DNA of 64,000 nt from Crocosphaera chwakensis CCY0110. GTDB lineage: Bacteria > Cyanobacteriota > Cyanobacteriia > Cyanobacteriales > Microcystaceae. The DNA lies in contig NZ_AAXW01000002.1 in NCBI RefSeq assembly GCF_000169335.1, positions 124,001 through 188,000 on the forward strand, read 5' to 3'. The number at the start of each line of letters is the position of its first letter. Within the stretch, counting starts at the first letter, position 1. The notes beneath the pieces were generated by a model, which ran no database searches, had not been told where the DNA came from, and worked only from the letters and a program-made list of their open reading frames with translations. Made by a program: the position numbers and the translations under genes. Shown one piece after another: positions 42,184 through 50,659 of this stretch.

Positions 42184-43213
42184 AAGGCTTCCAGTTCGCC
42201 CAATCTTGAGGCTTTAAGAAAGTGTTGTATAACTCAGCTTCGGGGGTATTGGCTTCGGGTTCGTAACAGTATTCCCAACGAACCAAAGGAGGTAAAGACA
42301 TCAAAATAGATTCAGTCCGACCATTGGTTTGTAGACCAAAAATTGTCCCGCGATCATATACTAAATTAAACTCCACATACCGTCCCCGACGATACAATTG
42401 AAACTGTCTTTCTCTATCACCATATTCTGTATTACGACGCTTTTCGACAATAGGAAGATAAGCCGGTAAAAAAGTCCGTCCGCAGTCATTGACAAAAGCA
42501 AACAACTCTTCCCAATTACGAGGTTTGAGATCAGATAATTGATTACTATAGTTGGCTGCTGCTTTGTCAGCATGGGGACCCCTATATAAGGGGTCAGTTC
42601 CATCTTGATAGTCGAAGAAAATACCCCCAACCCCACGGGTTTCTTGACGGTGTTTGAGATAGAAATATTCATCACACCAAGACTTAAACACGGGATAATA
42701 TTCACAATGATGTTTATCGCAAGTTTCCTTTAAGGTTCGATGAAACTGGGACGCATCTTCTGCAAAGGGGTAATAGGGGGTTAAATCAATACCACCTCCA
42801 AACCACCAAACTGGACCCGCTTCAAAATAACGATAGTTTAGGTGAACTGTCGGAATGTAAGGGTTACGGGGATGGAGAACCATAGATGTTCCTGTGGCGT
42901 AGAAACCGTGTCCCTCTGCTTCAGGACGCTGTTTTAAGATAGATGGGGGTAATTGTTTGCCCCACACTTCAGAGAAGTTTACCCCACCTTGTTCTAGTAA
43001 GTTACCGTCTCTGAGAACACGAGAACGGCCACCCCCTCCCTCTTCTCGCTGCCAACTATCCTCATGAAATTTGCCACTACCGTCTGCTTTTTCAAGTCCC
43101 TGGCAAATTTCGTCTTGAAGGGTTTTCATGAACTGACTGACCCGTTTTTGGGCATCTTCGGGGGGTAAAGAAGTTTGTTGCGGAGTGGTAACGTCTGTTG
43201 TTGTAGGGGTCAT
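42182..43213 (-). CDS. hemF: Oxygen-dependent coproporphyrinogen III oxidase
   Basis: A 343-aa enzyme that converts coproporphyrinogen III to protoporphyrinogen IX in heme and chlorophyll synthesis. Family blocks are present in order: SWQREEGGGGRSRVL, HPRNPYIPTVHLNYRYFE, WWFGGGIDLTPYYPF, GVGGIFFDYQDG and RRGRYVEFNLVYDRGTIFGL. The length matches bacterial HemF. It is transcribed alone. hemA, another tetrapyrrole gene, lies at the window's end but is unlinked. Confidence 0.97.
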   Translation of the reverse strand: MTPTTTDVTTPQQTSLPPEDAQKRVSQFMKTLQDEICQGLEKADGSGKFHEDSWQREEGGGGRSRVLRDGNLLEQGGVNFSEVWGKQLPPSILKQRPEAEGHGFYATGTSMVLHPRNPYIPTVHLNYRYFEAGPVWWFGGGIDLTPYYPFAEDASQFHRTLKETCDKHHCEYYPVFKSWCDEYFYLKHRQETRGVGGIFFDYQDGTDPLYRGPHADKAAANYSNQLSDLKPRNWEELFAFVNDCGRTFLPAYLPIVEKRRNTEYGDRERQFQLYRRGRYVEFNLVYDRGTIFGLQTNGRTESILMSLPPLVRWEYCYEPEANTPEAELYNTFLKPQDWANWKP

Positions 43214-43351
43214 ATCTCGTTAACTAAGACTTTAATCAAAAATTCAATGGTAACTTGTTGATCGCATTGATCGAGTTACGCTTATGATCAATCTAAGGCT
43301 TACTGGGTCAAAAGTATCATTAAGTTTAGTAAACACTTCTCTCTTTCTGAT

Positions 43352-43975
43352 TTATTGCCACATTTGAAGAAGTTGAATCTCGGTATATTGACGTTCTTGA
43401 TAAAATTCTATGATTTCTGTAACTTCAGGAAACTCCTCAATCTCTGCTTCTAATTGATTAATAACTGTTTCCAATAGACTATAAGTAATAATTTCATAAC
43501 ATTTATCAATACTCCGTTTAATGCCAGCTTCTTGTCTAAATAAAGATAATAAATTGTCTAGTTGAAAATTATTTGGACATGATAGCCCAACAAGAAAAAT
43601 CTGTATAATAGAAGATATGACACCCAATTTTTCCTTAAACTTATCATAAATATATTTTTCAACAATCCCCGAATTCTTCTTATTAAAATCATCCAGGACT
43701 TTTAACATTTCTGGAGGCATTGCATTATCATTCCAAATATCATCTTGAAATCGACTAGATGAGGTAGAAGATTGATGTAATAGTCTATTGGTTACTTGAT
43801 CTCTCCATAGTTTTGATTTGATTCTATAATCTTCTTTATTAGAGGTGTCAATATTATTATCAACACGAGAATGATATAAAACTTCAGCAATTTGAATCGG
43901 TTTATAGAAACGAGTTCGAGATTTATTAATAATTTTATCTAATTTCATTTTTGCTTGTTCAATATCTGTATTCAT
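43352..43975 (-). CDS. HaeII-type restriction endonuclease, apparently truncated
   Basis: A 207-aa protein. The N-terminal blocks QAKMKLDKIINKSRTRFYKP, IQIAEVLYHSRV, STSSSRFQDDIW and NAMPPEML resemble HaeII-type type II endonucleases, as I recall them. These are around 340-350 aa, with the catalytic region in the C-terminal part. Here the frame ends after IEEFPEVTEIIEFYQ with unrelated-looking residues (ERQYTEIQLLQMWQ), and the next bases do not continue the catalytic domain. It lies three bases downstream of an intact C5 methyltransferase. The enzyme is probably inactive; the family call is from memory. Confidence 0.5.
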   Translation of the reverse strand: MNTDIEQAKMKLDKIINKSRTRFYKPIQIAEVLYHSRVDNNIDTSNKEDYRIKSKLWRDQVTNRLLHQSSTSSSRFQDDIWNDNAMPPEMLKVLDDFNKKNSGIVEKYIYDKFKEKLGVISSIIQIFLVGLSCPNNFQLDNLLSLFRQEAGIKRSIDKCYEIITYSLLETVINQLEAEIEEFPEVTEIIEFYQERQYTEIQLLQMWQ

Positions 43976-43978
43976 AAT

Positions 43979-45013
43979 TCAATCAAATAAAGTAGTTTGA
44001 ATAAATTGTTCTTTTCTTTGATCCACCTTGAATTTATTTTTATCAACTGCATCAAATATAGAATTAATAATAGAAATAACACAAGGGACTGCCACTGAGT
44101 TTCCCACTAATTTTCTAGCGGATGAATAAGAACCAATCAATTGAAACCAGTCAGGAAAACCTTGTAAACGGAGCATTTCTCGTTCGGTTAAACGACGTTT
44201 ACCATTAACTAAAAGATAATTATAAGATGCTCCGGCTCTCATGGCACAAGAGTAAGGATAAGCACTAATATGACCTGCTTTATTTTCATGCCAAATCGTA
44301 ATTTCATGCTGATGATTTCCCTGATATTTAGCTAACCTATTTTTTTGAATTTGTTCAGAAGCATAATAAAATTCTGAGACAGATTTTTCGATTATTTCTG
44401 ACAATGGTTTCATCAATATATTGGGTTGTTTCCAAATAAAGTCAAGGGGATCTCGAAAACCAACAATAAAAACTCGCTCTCGTTTTTGGGGTAAGCCAAA
44501 ATCTAAAGCATTTAAAACTTTATAGTCTGTATAATAACCTAAACTAGATAAAATTTTTAAAATAGTTTTAAAGGTTTTACCTTTGTTATGTCCTACTAAT
44601 TGTTTAACATTTTCTAGGATAAAAGCATAGGGTTGATGGTAATCGAGAATTCTCGCAATTTCAAAAAATAGAGTTCCTCTTGTATCTTCAAAACCTTCAA
44701 GTTTCCCACAAATACTAAAAGGTTGACAAGGAAAACCTGCTAATAAAAGATCATGTTTAGGGATTGATTCTATAGGAATTTTTGTAATATCCCCTTGAGG
44801 TTTTTCCTTAAAATTTATTTCATAATTTTTTTGAGCATAGGAATCAATATCAGAAGAAAAAACACAAATAGGTTTTATTTTTTTATCTTTAAGTTTATAT
44901 TGAGAACAAACTGAGTCTAAAGCAATCCGAAATCCACCAATGCCACAAAAAAGATCAATATATTTTAACTTTAAGTTTGAATTTGTCTGTTTTAATTGAT
45001 CTTTAAATAGCAT
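43979..45013 (-). CDS. DNA (cytosine-5) methyltransferase, HaeII-like partner
   Basis: A 344-aa enzyme with the ordered C5 motifs. Motif I is YIDLFCGIGGFRIAL, IV is LLAGFPCQPFS with the catalytic cysteine, VI is FILENV, VIII is QKRERVFIVGF and X is KLVGNSVAVP. Methylates cytosine at C5 within a DNA recognition sequence. The target is expected to be that of the neighbouring HaeII-like gene, RGCGCY, if that assignment holds. The endonuclease-like gene follows three bases after it. The protein is complete and likely active. Confidence 0.85.
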   Translation of the reverse strand: MLFKDQLKQTNSNLKLKYIDLFCGIGGFRIALDSVCSQYKLKDKKIKPICVFSSDIDSYAQKNYEINFKEKPQGDITKIPIESIPKHDLLLAGFPCQPFSICGKLEGFEDTRGTLFFEIARILDYHQPYAFILENVKQLVGHNKGKTFKTILKILSSLGYYTDYKVLNALDFGLPQKRERVFIVGFRDPLDFIWKQPNILMKPLSEIIEKSVSEFYYASEQIQKNRLAKYQGNHQHEITIWHENKAGHISAYPYSCAMRAGASYNYLLVNGKRRLTEREMLRLQGFPDWFQLIGSYSSARKLVGNSVAVPCVISIINSIFDAVDKNKFKVDQRKEQFIQTTLFD

Positions 45014-45041
45014 ATAAACTTGATGTAATTAAGATTTATCG

Positions 45042-45060
45042 AGGTGGGTAAAACCCACCT
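45042..45060. repeat. Short palindrome AGGTGGGTAAAACCCACCT
   Basis: An 8-bp stem AGGTGGGT / ACCCACCT with a three-base loop in the 60-base gap between the M16 peptidase and the methyltransferase genes, both on the minus strand. It is a variant of the repeat family at 33520, 40956 and 42154, with T/A in place of the G-C pair at the loop side. Confidence 0.55.
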
Positions 45061-45073
45061 TAAGATTAAAAAT

Positions 45074-46627
45074 TTAAGATTTAGGTAAAATGCGACCAAT
45101 GGTCAAATTTTCGGGAGTGAAAGTGTCTTTTGCAATCCGTTGAATATCTGCAGAGGTTACTGCGTCAATGGCTTGCAGTTGGTCAAACAAATTGCGCCAA
45201 GTTCCTGTTTTTACTTCATATTCAACTAACGCTTTACCCATACCTAAATTAGAGTCGAGAGAACGTAATAAGCCCGCTCTTAATTGATTTTTTACCCGTT
45301 GTAATTCTTGTTCAAAAACTGGTTCAGTTTTCAATTTTTCAATTTCTAACGATAAGGCCGCAGCCACATCTTCTATGGATGTATTGGGAGAAGTTTGAGC
45401 GTAAAATAACATCAAGTTAGGGTATTTTTCTGCAGGAAATCCATTAAACCCTTGGGCTACTAAAGCCACTTGTTTTTCTTCTACTAAAGACTTATATAAA
45501 CGAGAGGTTCTTCCCGAACTTAACAAAGTAGAAATCACCTGATAAATAGCACTATCAGGATGACTTAAAGCAGGAACATGATACCCTTCTAAATACCAAG
45601 GTTGAGACGCTAATTGTAAAGTAACTTCACGGGTTTCGGTTTGTGATGGTTCAACTTTTGTCACTTTAGGTGCTGCAGGTTTTTCCTCGTAACGACCAAA
45701 ATAAACTTGAGCTAATTGTTTGACTTGTTCGGGTTGAACATCTCCCACAATAGCAATGGTTAAGTTACTTGGTCCATAATAAATATTGAAAAAGTCTTGA
45801 ACATCTTCACGAGTCAAATTGCGAATATCCTCGTTATAACCAATGGTAGGACGCTTATAAGGATGTTCAGTGAAAGCAGTATCCAAAAAAGCTTCTACCA
45901 TCGTACCAATAGGGTTATTTTCTGTGCGTAACCGTCGTTCTTCTAAGATGATATTTTGCTCTTTATAAAATTCTCGAAATACAGGATCTAAAAATCTTTC
46001 TGATTCTAGAGACATCCATAATTCTAATTTATTAGAGGGAAAACTATAAAAGTAAAGGGTTGCATCAGGGGTCGTTTGTGCATTAATATTAACCCCTCCA
46101 GCCGTTTCTACAATACGACCAAAAGCATTTTGTTGAACATAATTTGCTGCTTCTACTTGTAGTTTTTCAAAGGTTTCTGTTAATTGTTTAACTTTATCTT
46201 CATTCCCTGCTTTTTTAGCAGATTTGAGTTGCCCAAAAACTTGATCTAAGCGATTTAAAGCTTCTTGTTCTTGTTCATAATTAGTGGTTCCAATTTTTGT
46301 GGTTCCTTTAAAGGCTAAATGTTCTAAAAAATGTGCCACTCCTGTTTTGCCATCGGGTTCGTTCGCTCCTCCCACATCAGCATAAGTGACAAAAGAAACC
46401 ACCGGCGCGTCATGATTTTCCATGATAATAAATTTCATGCCATTATCTAAGGTAAATTCTGTCACCCTTTCAATGGCACGATTCAAATAAGGGGTAATAG
46501 AAGCATCACCATTAGAAGATGGAGTTTGTGCTAAAGCGGGAACATTTGCCCATAAGAAGAACCCCAGACAGCAAACACTAATGGCGTAACCCAGACAACG
46601 AAAGAATTTCAACCTGTTAATGATCAT
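45074..46627 (-). CDS. M16-family zinc metalloprotease (insulinase-like), exported
   Basis: 517 aa from the ATG at 46627. The N-terminal signal segment (CLGYAISVCCLGFFLWANVPALA) directs export. The inverted zinc motif HxxEH is in GVAHFLEHLAFKGT, with a downstream E in the conserved helix (NINAQTTPDATLYFYSFPSNKLELW region). M16 domains pair two halves; the C-terminal half carries the usual LYKSLVEEKQVALVAQGF-like region. Likely digests peptides in the periplasm. Another member is expected elsewhere since such genes often come in pairs. Confidence 0.88.
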   Translation of the reverse strand: MIINRLKFFRCLGYAISVCCLGFFLWANVPALAQTPSSNGDASITPYLNRAIERVTEFTLDNGMKFIIMENHDAPVVSFVTYADVGGANEPDGKTGVAHFLEHLAFKGTTKIGTTNYEQEQEALNRLDQVFGQLKSAKKAGNEDKVKQLTETFEKLQVEAANYVQQNAFGRIVETAGGVNINAQTTPDATLYFYSFPSNKLELWMSLESERFLDPVFREFYKEQNIILEERRLRTENNPIGTMVEAFLDTAFTEHPYKRPTIGYNEDIRNLTREDVQDFFNIYYGPSNLTIAIVGDVQPEQVKQLAQVYFGRYEEKPAAPKVTKVEPSQTETREVTLQLASQPWYLEGYHVPALSHPDSAIYQVISTLLSSGRTSRLYKSLVEEKQVALVAQGFNGFPAEKYPNLMLFYAQTSPNTSIEDVAAALSLEIEKLKTEPVFEQELQRVKNQLRAGLLRSLDSNLGMGKALVEYEVKTGTWRNLFDQLQAIDAVTSADIQRIAKDTFTPENLTIGRILPKS

Positions 46628-46645
46628 AGATAAAACAAAAACCAA

Positions 46646-47139
46646 AAAGATTAATAGATTCTTTTATAGCATATCAAAATTAGAAGGTAATTTATTCATT
46701 AATAATAAATAATTGTTTCTGTCTGAAAAAGAAAATTGAGGCGGTTAAGCATATTTGTTTTCTCTCTTTAAGTCTTTCAGGATTGATTGATAAATTATTT
46801 TTCTACTTTCTCAATGATATTTTATGGTTTTATTTCTCTAGAAAAACTGTACAATGAGCGTTAATCGAATCATAATTAAGTTACGGAGATACTAATAATT
46901 GCCATAAAAACCTTGTCTTTCAAGGAAAATAGTTTTTAGATCGGAGTTCAAATTCTTGTAACAAAAATAATCTTTGTTTAAGTCTCTTATGCCTTTGCTG
47001 TGGTACTTGTGACTTAGGAATTCTAATCGGGTTAGAGAGACAGATTTACACAATAAGAAAACATAATTAAATAATAGAACATTCCCTAAAAAAGTTTATA
47101 CAATCTTCCTAATCAGGAGAGTTAATCCATTGAGTATTC
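46646..47139. other. Intergenic region without a detectable gene
   Basis: About 490 AT-rich bases lie between divergent genes (M16 protease and glycogen debranching enzyme). A short stem (CCTTG, loop TCTTT, CAAGG near 46911-46925) is the only structure noticed. Promoters for both genes must be here but I cannot place them. No small frame with a good RBS was found. Confidence 0.4.
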
Positions 47140-49122
47140 ATGACCTTAAACTATGGACGGGAAATTTGCGGTAATTTAAGCACAGCCCAATCAAGGGAAT
47201 GGTTAATTACGAACGGCATTGGGGGCTATGGTTGTGGCACAATTTCAGGGGTCATAACCCGTTGCTATCATGGGTTATTGATCGCTGCATTGAACCCTCC
47301 TCTCAAACGAACCTTACTACTGTCAAAACTCGATGAAACCATCCAATATGATTATCAGACTTATTCTTGCTTTACAAACCGTTGGTTTGATGGGACCATC
47401 TCTCCCCAAGGCTATCTAAACATTGAGAGTTTTCGCCTTGAAGGAACCATCCCCGTTTGGACGTTTGCCTGCGGAGATGCACTAATTGAAAAAAGAATTT
47501 GGATGCAGCAAGGGGAAAACACCACCTATACTCGTTATACCTTCAAACGAGGCAGTAAATCTCTGCAATTGTCCATTAAAGCCTTAGTCAATTACCGTGA
47601 TCATCATGGTACCACCCAGTCAGGACAGTGGAAAATGTCAGTAGAAGAGGTTCCAAAAGGGTTATGTGTCTCTGCCTATCCCGAAGCAATCCCCTTTTAT
47701 CTGCGATCGCGAGAGGCGGAAGTGACCTTAAACTATCACTGGCATTTAGGATATGATTTAGCGATGGAACGGTATCGGGGATTATGGGATCGAGATGATC
47801 ATTATAATGCAGCAACCTTTAACCAAACCTTAGAACCAGGGGAGTCCTTAACCATCGTTGCTAGTACCAACCAAAAATCCTCTCTAAATGGAAAACAAGC
47901 TTTACAACAACGTTACGAATACGAAGAAGGGTTACTCAAACGCTGTTCTCATTTTTCTGTTCCTTGGATCAAACAATTACTGTTAGCAGCCGATCAATTT
48001 ATTGTTGATCGTACCTCAACCCATAACCCCGATGGTAAAACAATTATTGCTGGTTATCCTTGGTTTGCAGACTGGGGACGAGACACCATGATTGCCTTAC
48101 CCGGATTAACTATCGCCACCAATCGCCCTGACATTGCTCATAATATTCTCAGTACCTTTTCTAAATACCTAGACGGGGGAATGTTACCCAATGTCTTCCC
48201 TGATGATGATCAAACCCCCCAATACAACACCGTTGATGCGATTCTCTGGTATTTTGAAGCCATCCGCGCCTATTATAGTCTGACCAAAGATGTCACCCTA
48301 TTAAAATACCTTTACCCTCTCCTGCAAGATGTGATTCAGTCTTACCGTGAAGGAACTCGTTATAATATCCATCTTGATAGCGATCATTTAATCTACGCCG
48401 GCCAAGAAGGAACCCAGTTAACCTGGATGGATGCCAAAGTAGGAGACTGGGTAGTTACCCCTCGTCATGGTAAACCCATCGAAGTTAATGTCCTTTGGTA
48501 CAATGCCTTGACCATTATGATCGAAATTGGGGACATTTTGGGACAACCCACCGGAGAATATAAAACCATGGCCCGTGATACCCATGCTGGTTTTCAGAGA
48601 TATTGGCATCCTTCCCTAAAATACTGTCACGATGTTTTAGATAGTCCCAACGGCCATGATAAGTCTATGCGACCCAATCAAATTTTTGCCGTTTCCTTAC
48701 CCAAAAATAAAACCACTCAGTCATTACTTAAACCCGAACAACAAAAGTCAGTGGTAGATACTGTGGCTAAAATGTTAATTACCTCCCACGGGTTGCGATC
48801 GCTATGCACCACTCATCACCAATATCGAGGCCGTTACGGTGGCGATCAAGTATCTCGAGACGGGAGTTATCATCAAGGAACCGTTTGGGCTTGGTTAATA
48901 GGTCCATTTGTTGAAGCCCATTTCCGCGTTTACGGCGATCGCACCTTAGCCAATAGTTTTCTTGAACCTATGGCTAATCATCTCAATGATGGTTGTGTGG
49001 GCAGTATTAGTGAGATTTTTGACGGAGATGCCCCCATGATCCCAAGAGGGTGTTTTGCCCAAGCTTGGAGTGTCGGCGAAGTGTTAAGGGTTTGGGCTAA
49101 AATTAATGAGCCTTCTTATTAG
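47140..49122 (+). CDS. Glycogen debranching enzyme (amylo-alpha-1,6-glucosidase domain)
   Basis: A 660-aa protein. The N-terminal domain begins with the marker REWLITNGIGGYGCGTISG. A C-terminal alpha/alpha barrel domain (from about residue 280) contains FVDWGRDTMIALPG-like residues (PWFADWGRDTMIALPGL), the EGTQLTWMDAKVG block and GPFVEAHFRVYG, as in archaeal- and bacterial-type GH133 debranching enzymes. It removes alpha-1,6 branches from glycogen. It starts with an ATG (MTLNYGREICGN). A flavoprotein gene follows 30 bases after. Confidence 0.9.
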   Translation: MTLNYGREICGNLSTAQSREWLITNGIGGYGCGTISGVITRCYHGLLIAALNPPLKRTLLLSKLDETIQYDYQTYSCFTNRWFDGTISPQGYLNIESFRLEGTIPVWTFACGDALIEKRIWMQQGENTTYTRYTFKRGSKSLQLSIKALVNYRDHHGTTQSGQWKMSVEEVPKGLCVSAYPEAIPFYLRSREAEVTLNYHWHLGYDLAMERYRGLWDRDDHYNAATFNQTLEPGESLTIVASTNQKSSLNGKQALQQRYEYEEGLLKRCSHFSVPWIKQLLLAADQFIVDRTSTHNPDGKTIIAGYPWFADWGRDTMIALPGLTIATNRPDIAHNILSTFSKYLDGGMLPNVFPDDDQTPQYNTVDAILWYFEAIRAYYSLTKDVTLLKYLYPLLQDVIQSYREGTRYNIHLDSDHLIYAGQEGTQLTWMDAKVGDWVVTPRHGKPIEVNVLWYNALTIMIEIGDILGQPTGEYKTMARDTHAGFQRYWHPSLKYCHDVLDSPNGHDKSMRPNQIFAVSLPKNKTTQSLLKPEQQKSVVDTVAKMLITSHGLRSLCTTHHQYRGRYGGDQVSRDGSYHQGTVWAWLIGPFVEAHFRVYGDRTLANSFLEPMANHLNDGCVGSISEIFDGDAPMIPRGCFAQAWSVGEVLRVWAKINEPSY

Positions 49123-49152
49123 TGATCACCGATAACTGTTCCCTATCCAGCA

Positions 49153-50580
49153 ATGAGTTTAGATTACGATCTCGTTATTATTGGTAATACCCCAGAAGCT
49201 TTCTTGGCTGCGTCACAAGCTATAAAATTTCAAGCCAGAGTTGCTTTAGTATTGGGAGAAACCCCTCATGATCATTCTCTAGAAACGGATAGTCTAATTC
49301 TTAGTTATTTTACTTATCTTCATGACCATTGGCAGAATTTTACCCAGTGTCATCTCAACTTGCATTCAGTTTCTCAATTAAATTATGATGATTTGAAACA
49401 GTGGAAAAATAAAGTCAAACAAGATATCAAAGAATTAACTAATCGAGAGAAATTAGCTAAATTAGGAGTCGATATTATTGAAGAATCAGGGGAATTTTGT
49501 CGTCTTCCTAAGTTGGGTTTTGTTCTGAAAACTAGAACCTTGCGATCGCGTCGTTATTTATTAGCAATCAGTTCTCTTGCTATTACTCCCCAAATTCCAG
49601 GCTTAGCAGAGGTTGGCTATGTTATTCCTGAAACATTAGATATAGATCAATTACCTCAAAATATCGTTATTCTCTGTCAAACTTACCTAGGAATCGAACT
49701 AGCACAATTATTAAATCGTTTAGGCAAAAAAATCACTCTAATTATTGAAAATTCTAATATTTTACTCCAAGAAGATAAAGATATTATTCAACTGATTCAA
49801 GCTATCTTAGAAGCAGAAAACATAAAATTATTAATTAATTCTTCCATTACTCAAGTAAGAAAAATAGAAGGTAAAAAATGGATTCAAGCAGGAAATAAAG
49901 CAATAGAAACCAATGAAATTATTGTCGTTAATCAAAGAATTTTAAACACAAATAGATTAAATTTAGAAGGAGTTAAAGTAGAGATAGAAAATAATAAAAT
50001 AAAAACTAATAATAAATTACAAACTACTAACCCTAATATTTATGCCTGTGGTCGTGCAATGGGACAATATAGTTTATCTAATATAGCTCAATATGAAGCG
50101 AGTATTGCTATCAAAAATACTATTTTCTATCCCATTTTTAAAGTTAATTATGATTATCATCCTATTCGGATGTTGACTAATCCTATTTTTTCAAGAGTTG
50201 GGCTAACAGAAACCCAAGCCCAACAACAATATAAAAATGATATTATAATTATAAAACAAAACTATAAAACCCTAGTGAAAGCAACAGTATTAGATGAAAC
50301 AACTGGATTTTGTAAATTAATTACTCGTCGTAATGGACTAATTTTGGGCTGTCATATTATTGGGAATAATAGTGATGAAATTATTAATATAGTTGCTTAT
50401 GCTATTAAAAACAAAATTAAAATTCAGGAAATTGCAAAATTGTTTCCCCCTTACGGAACTATCAGTGAAATATTATTTAAAATTTCTAGGCAATGGCAAG
50501 AGAAAAAAAATAGAGAAAAAAAATTATTGAATAATTGTTTAGAAACTCTACTATTTTGGCGCAGAAAATGGAGTCAATAG
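49153..50580 (+). CDS. NAD(P)/FAD-dependent oxidoreductase-like protein lacking the redox disulfide
   Basis: A 475-aa protein laid out like the dihydrolipoamide dehydrogenase/mercuric reductase group: FAD Rossmann start DYDLVIIGNTPEAF, a second NAD(P) region and a dimerisation domain from about residue 335 (HPIRMLTNPIFSRVGLTETQAQ). The first domain has G-N-T-P-E-A where GxGxxG is standard, and the CxxxxC motif expected within 60 residues of the start is absent. The terminal HPTxSE is replaced by PYGTISE. It cannot act as a disulfide reductase; function unknown. The second half is markedly AT-rich in codon use. Confidence 0.75.
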   Translation: MSLDYDLVIIGNTPEAFLAASQAIKFQARVALVLGETPHDHSLETDSLILSYFTYLHDHWQNFTQCHLNLHSVSQLNYDDLKQWKNKVKQDIKELTNREKLAKLGVDIIEESGEFCRLPKLGFVLKTRTLRSRRYLLAISSLAITPQIPGLAEVGYVIPETLDIDQLPQNIVILCQTYLGIELAQLLNRLGKKITLIIENSNILLQEDKDIIQLIQAILEAENIKLLINSSITQVRKIEGKKWIQAGNKAIETNEIIVVNQRILNTNRLNLEGVKVEIENNKIKTNNKLQTTNPNIYACGRAMGQYSLSNIAQYEASIAIKNTIFYPIFKVNYDYHPIRMLTNPIFSRVGLTETQAQQQYKNDIIIIKQNYKTLVKATVLDETTGFCKLITRRNGLILGCHIIGNNSDEIINIVAYAIKNKIKIQEIAKLFPPYGTISEILFKISRQWQEKKNREKKLLNNCLETLLFWRRKWSQ

Positions 50581-50659
50581 AAGATTAATTGAAATGATTA
50601 CTTATAAATGTCAATTTATCTTTTAGCGTAAGTTTCTGTACAGTTGGTACTTGATCCTA

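Noticed and set aside
46911..46960. Possible tRNA-like sequence (GGAGTTCAAATTC) near a small stem
   Set aside because: No acceptor stem or anticodon arm could be folded; no tRNA recognised in the window.
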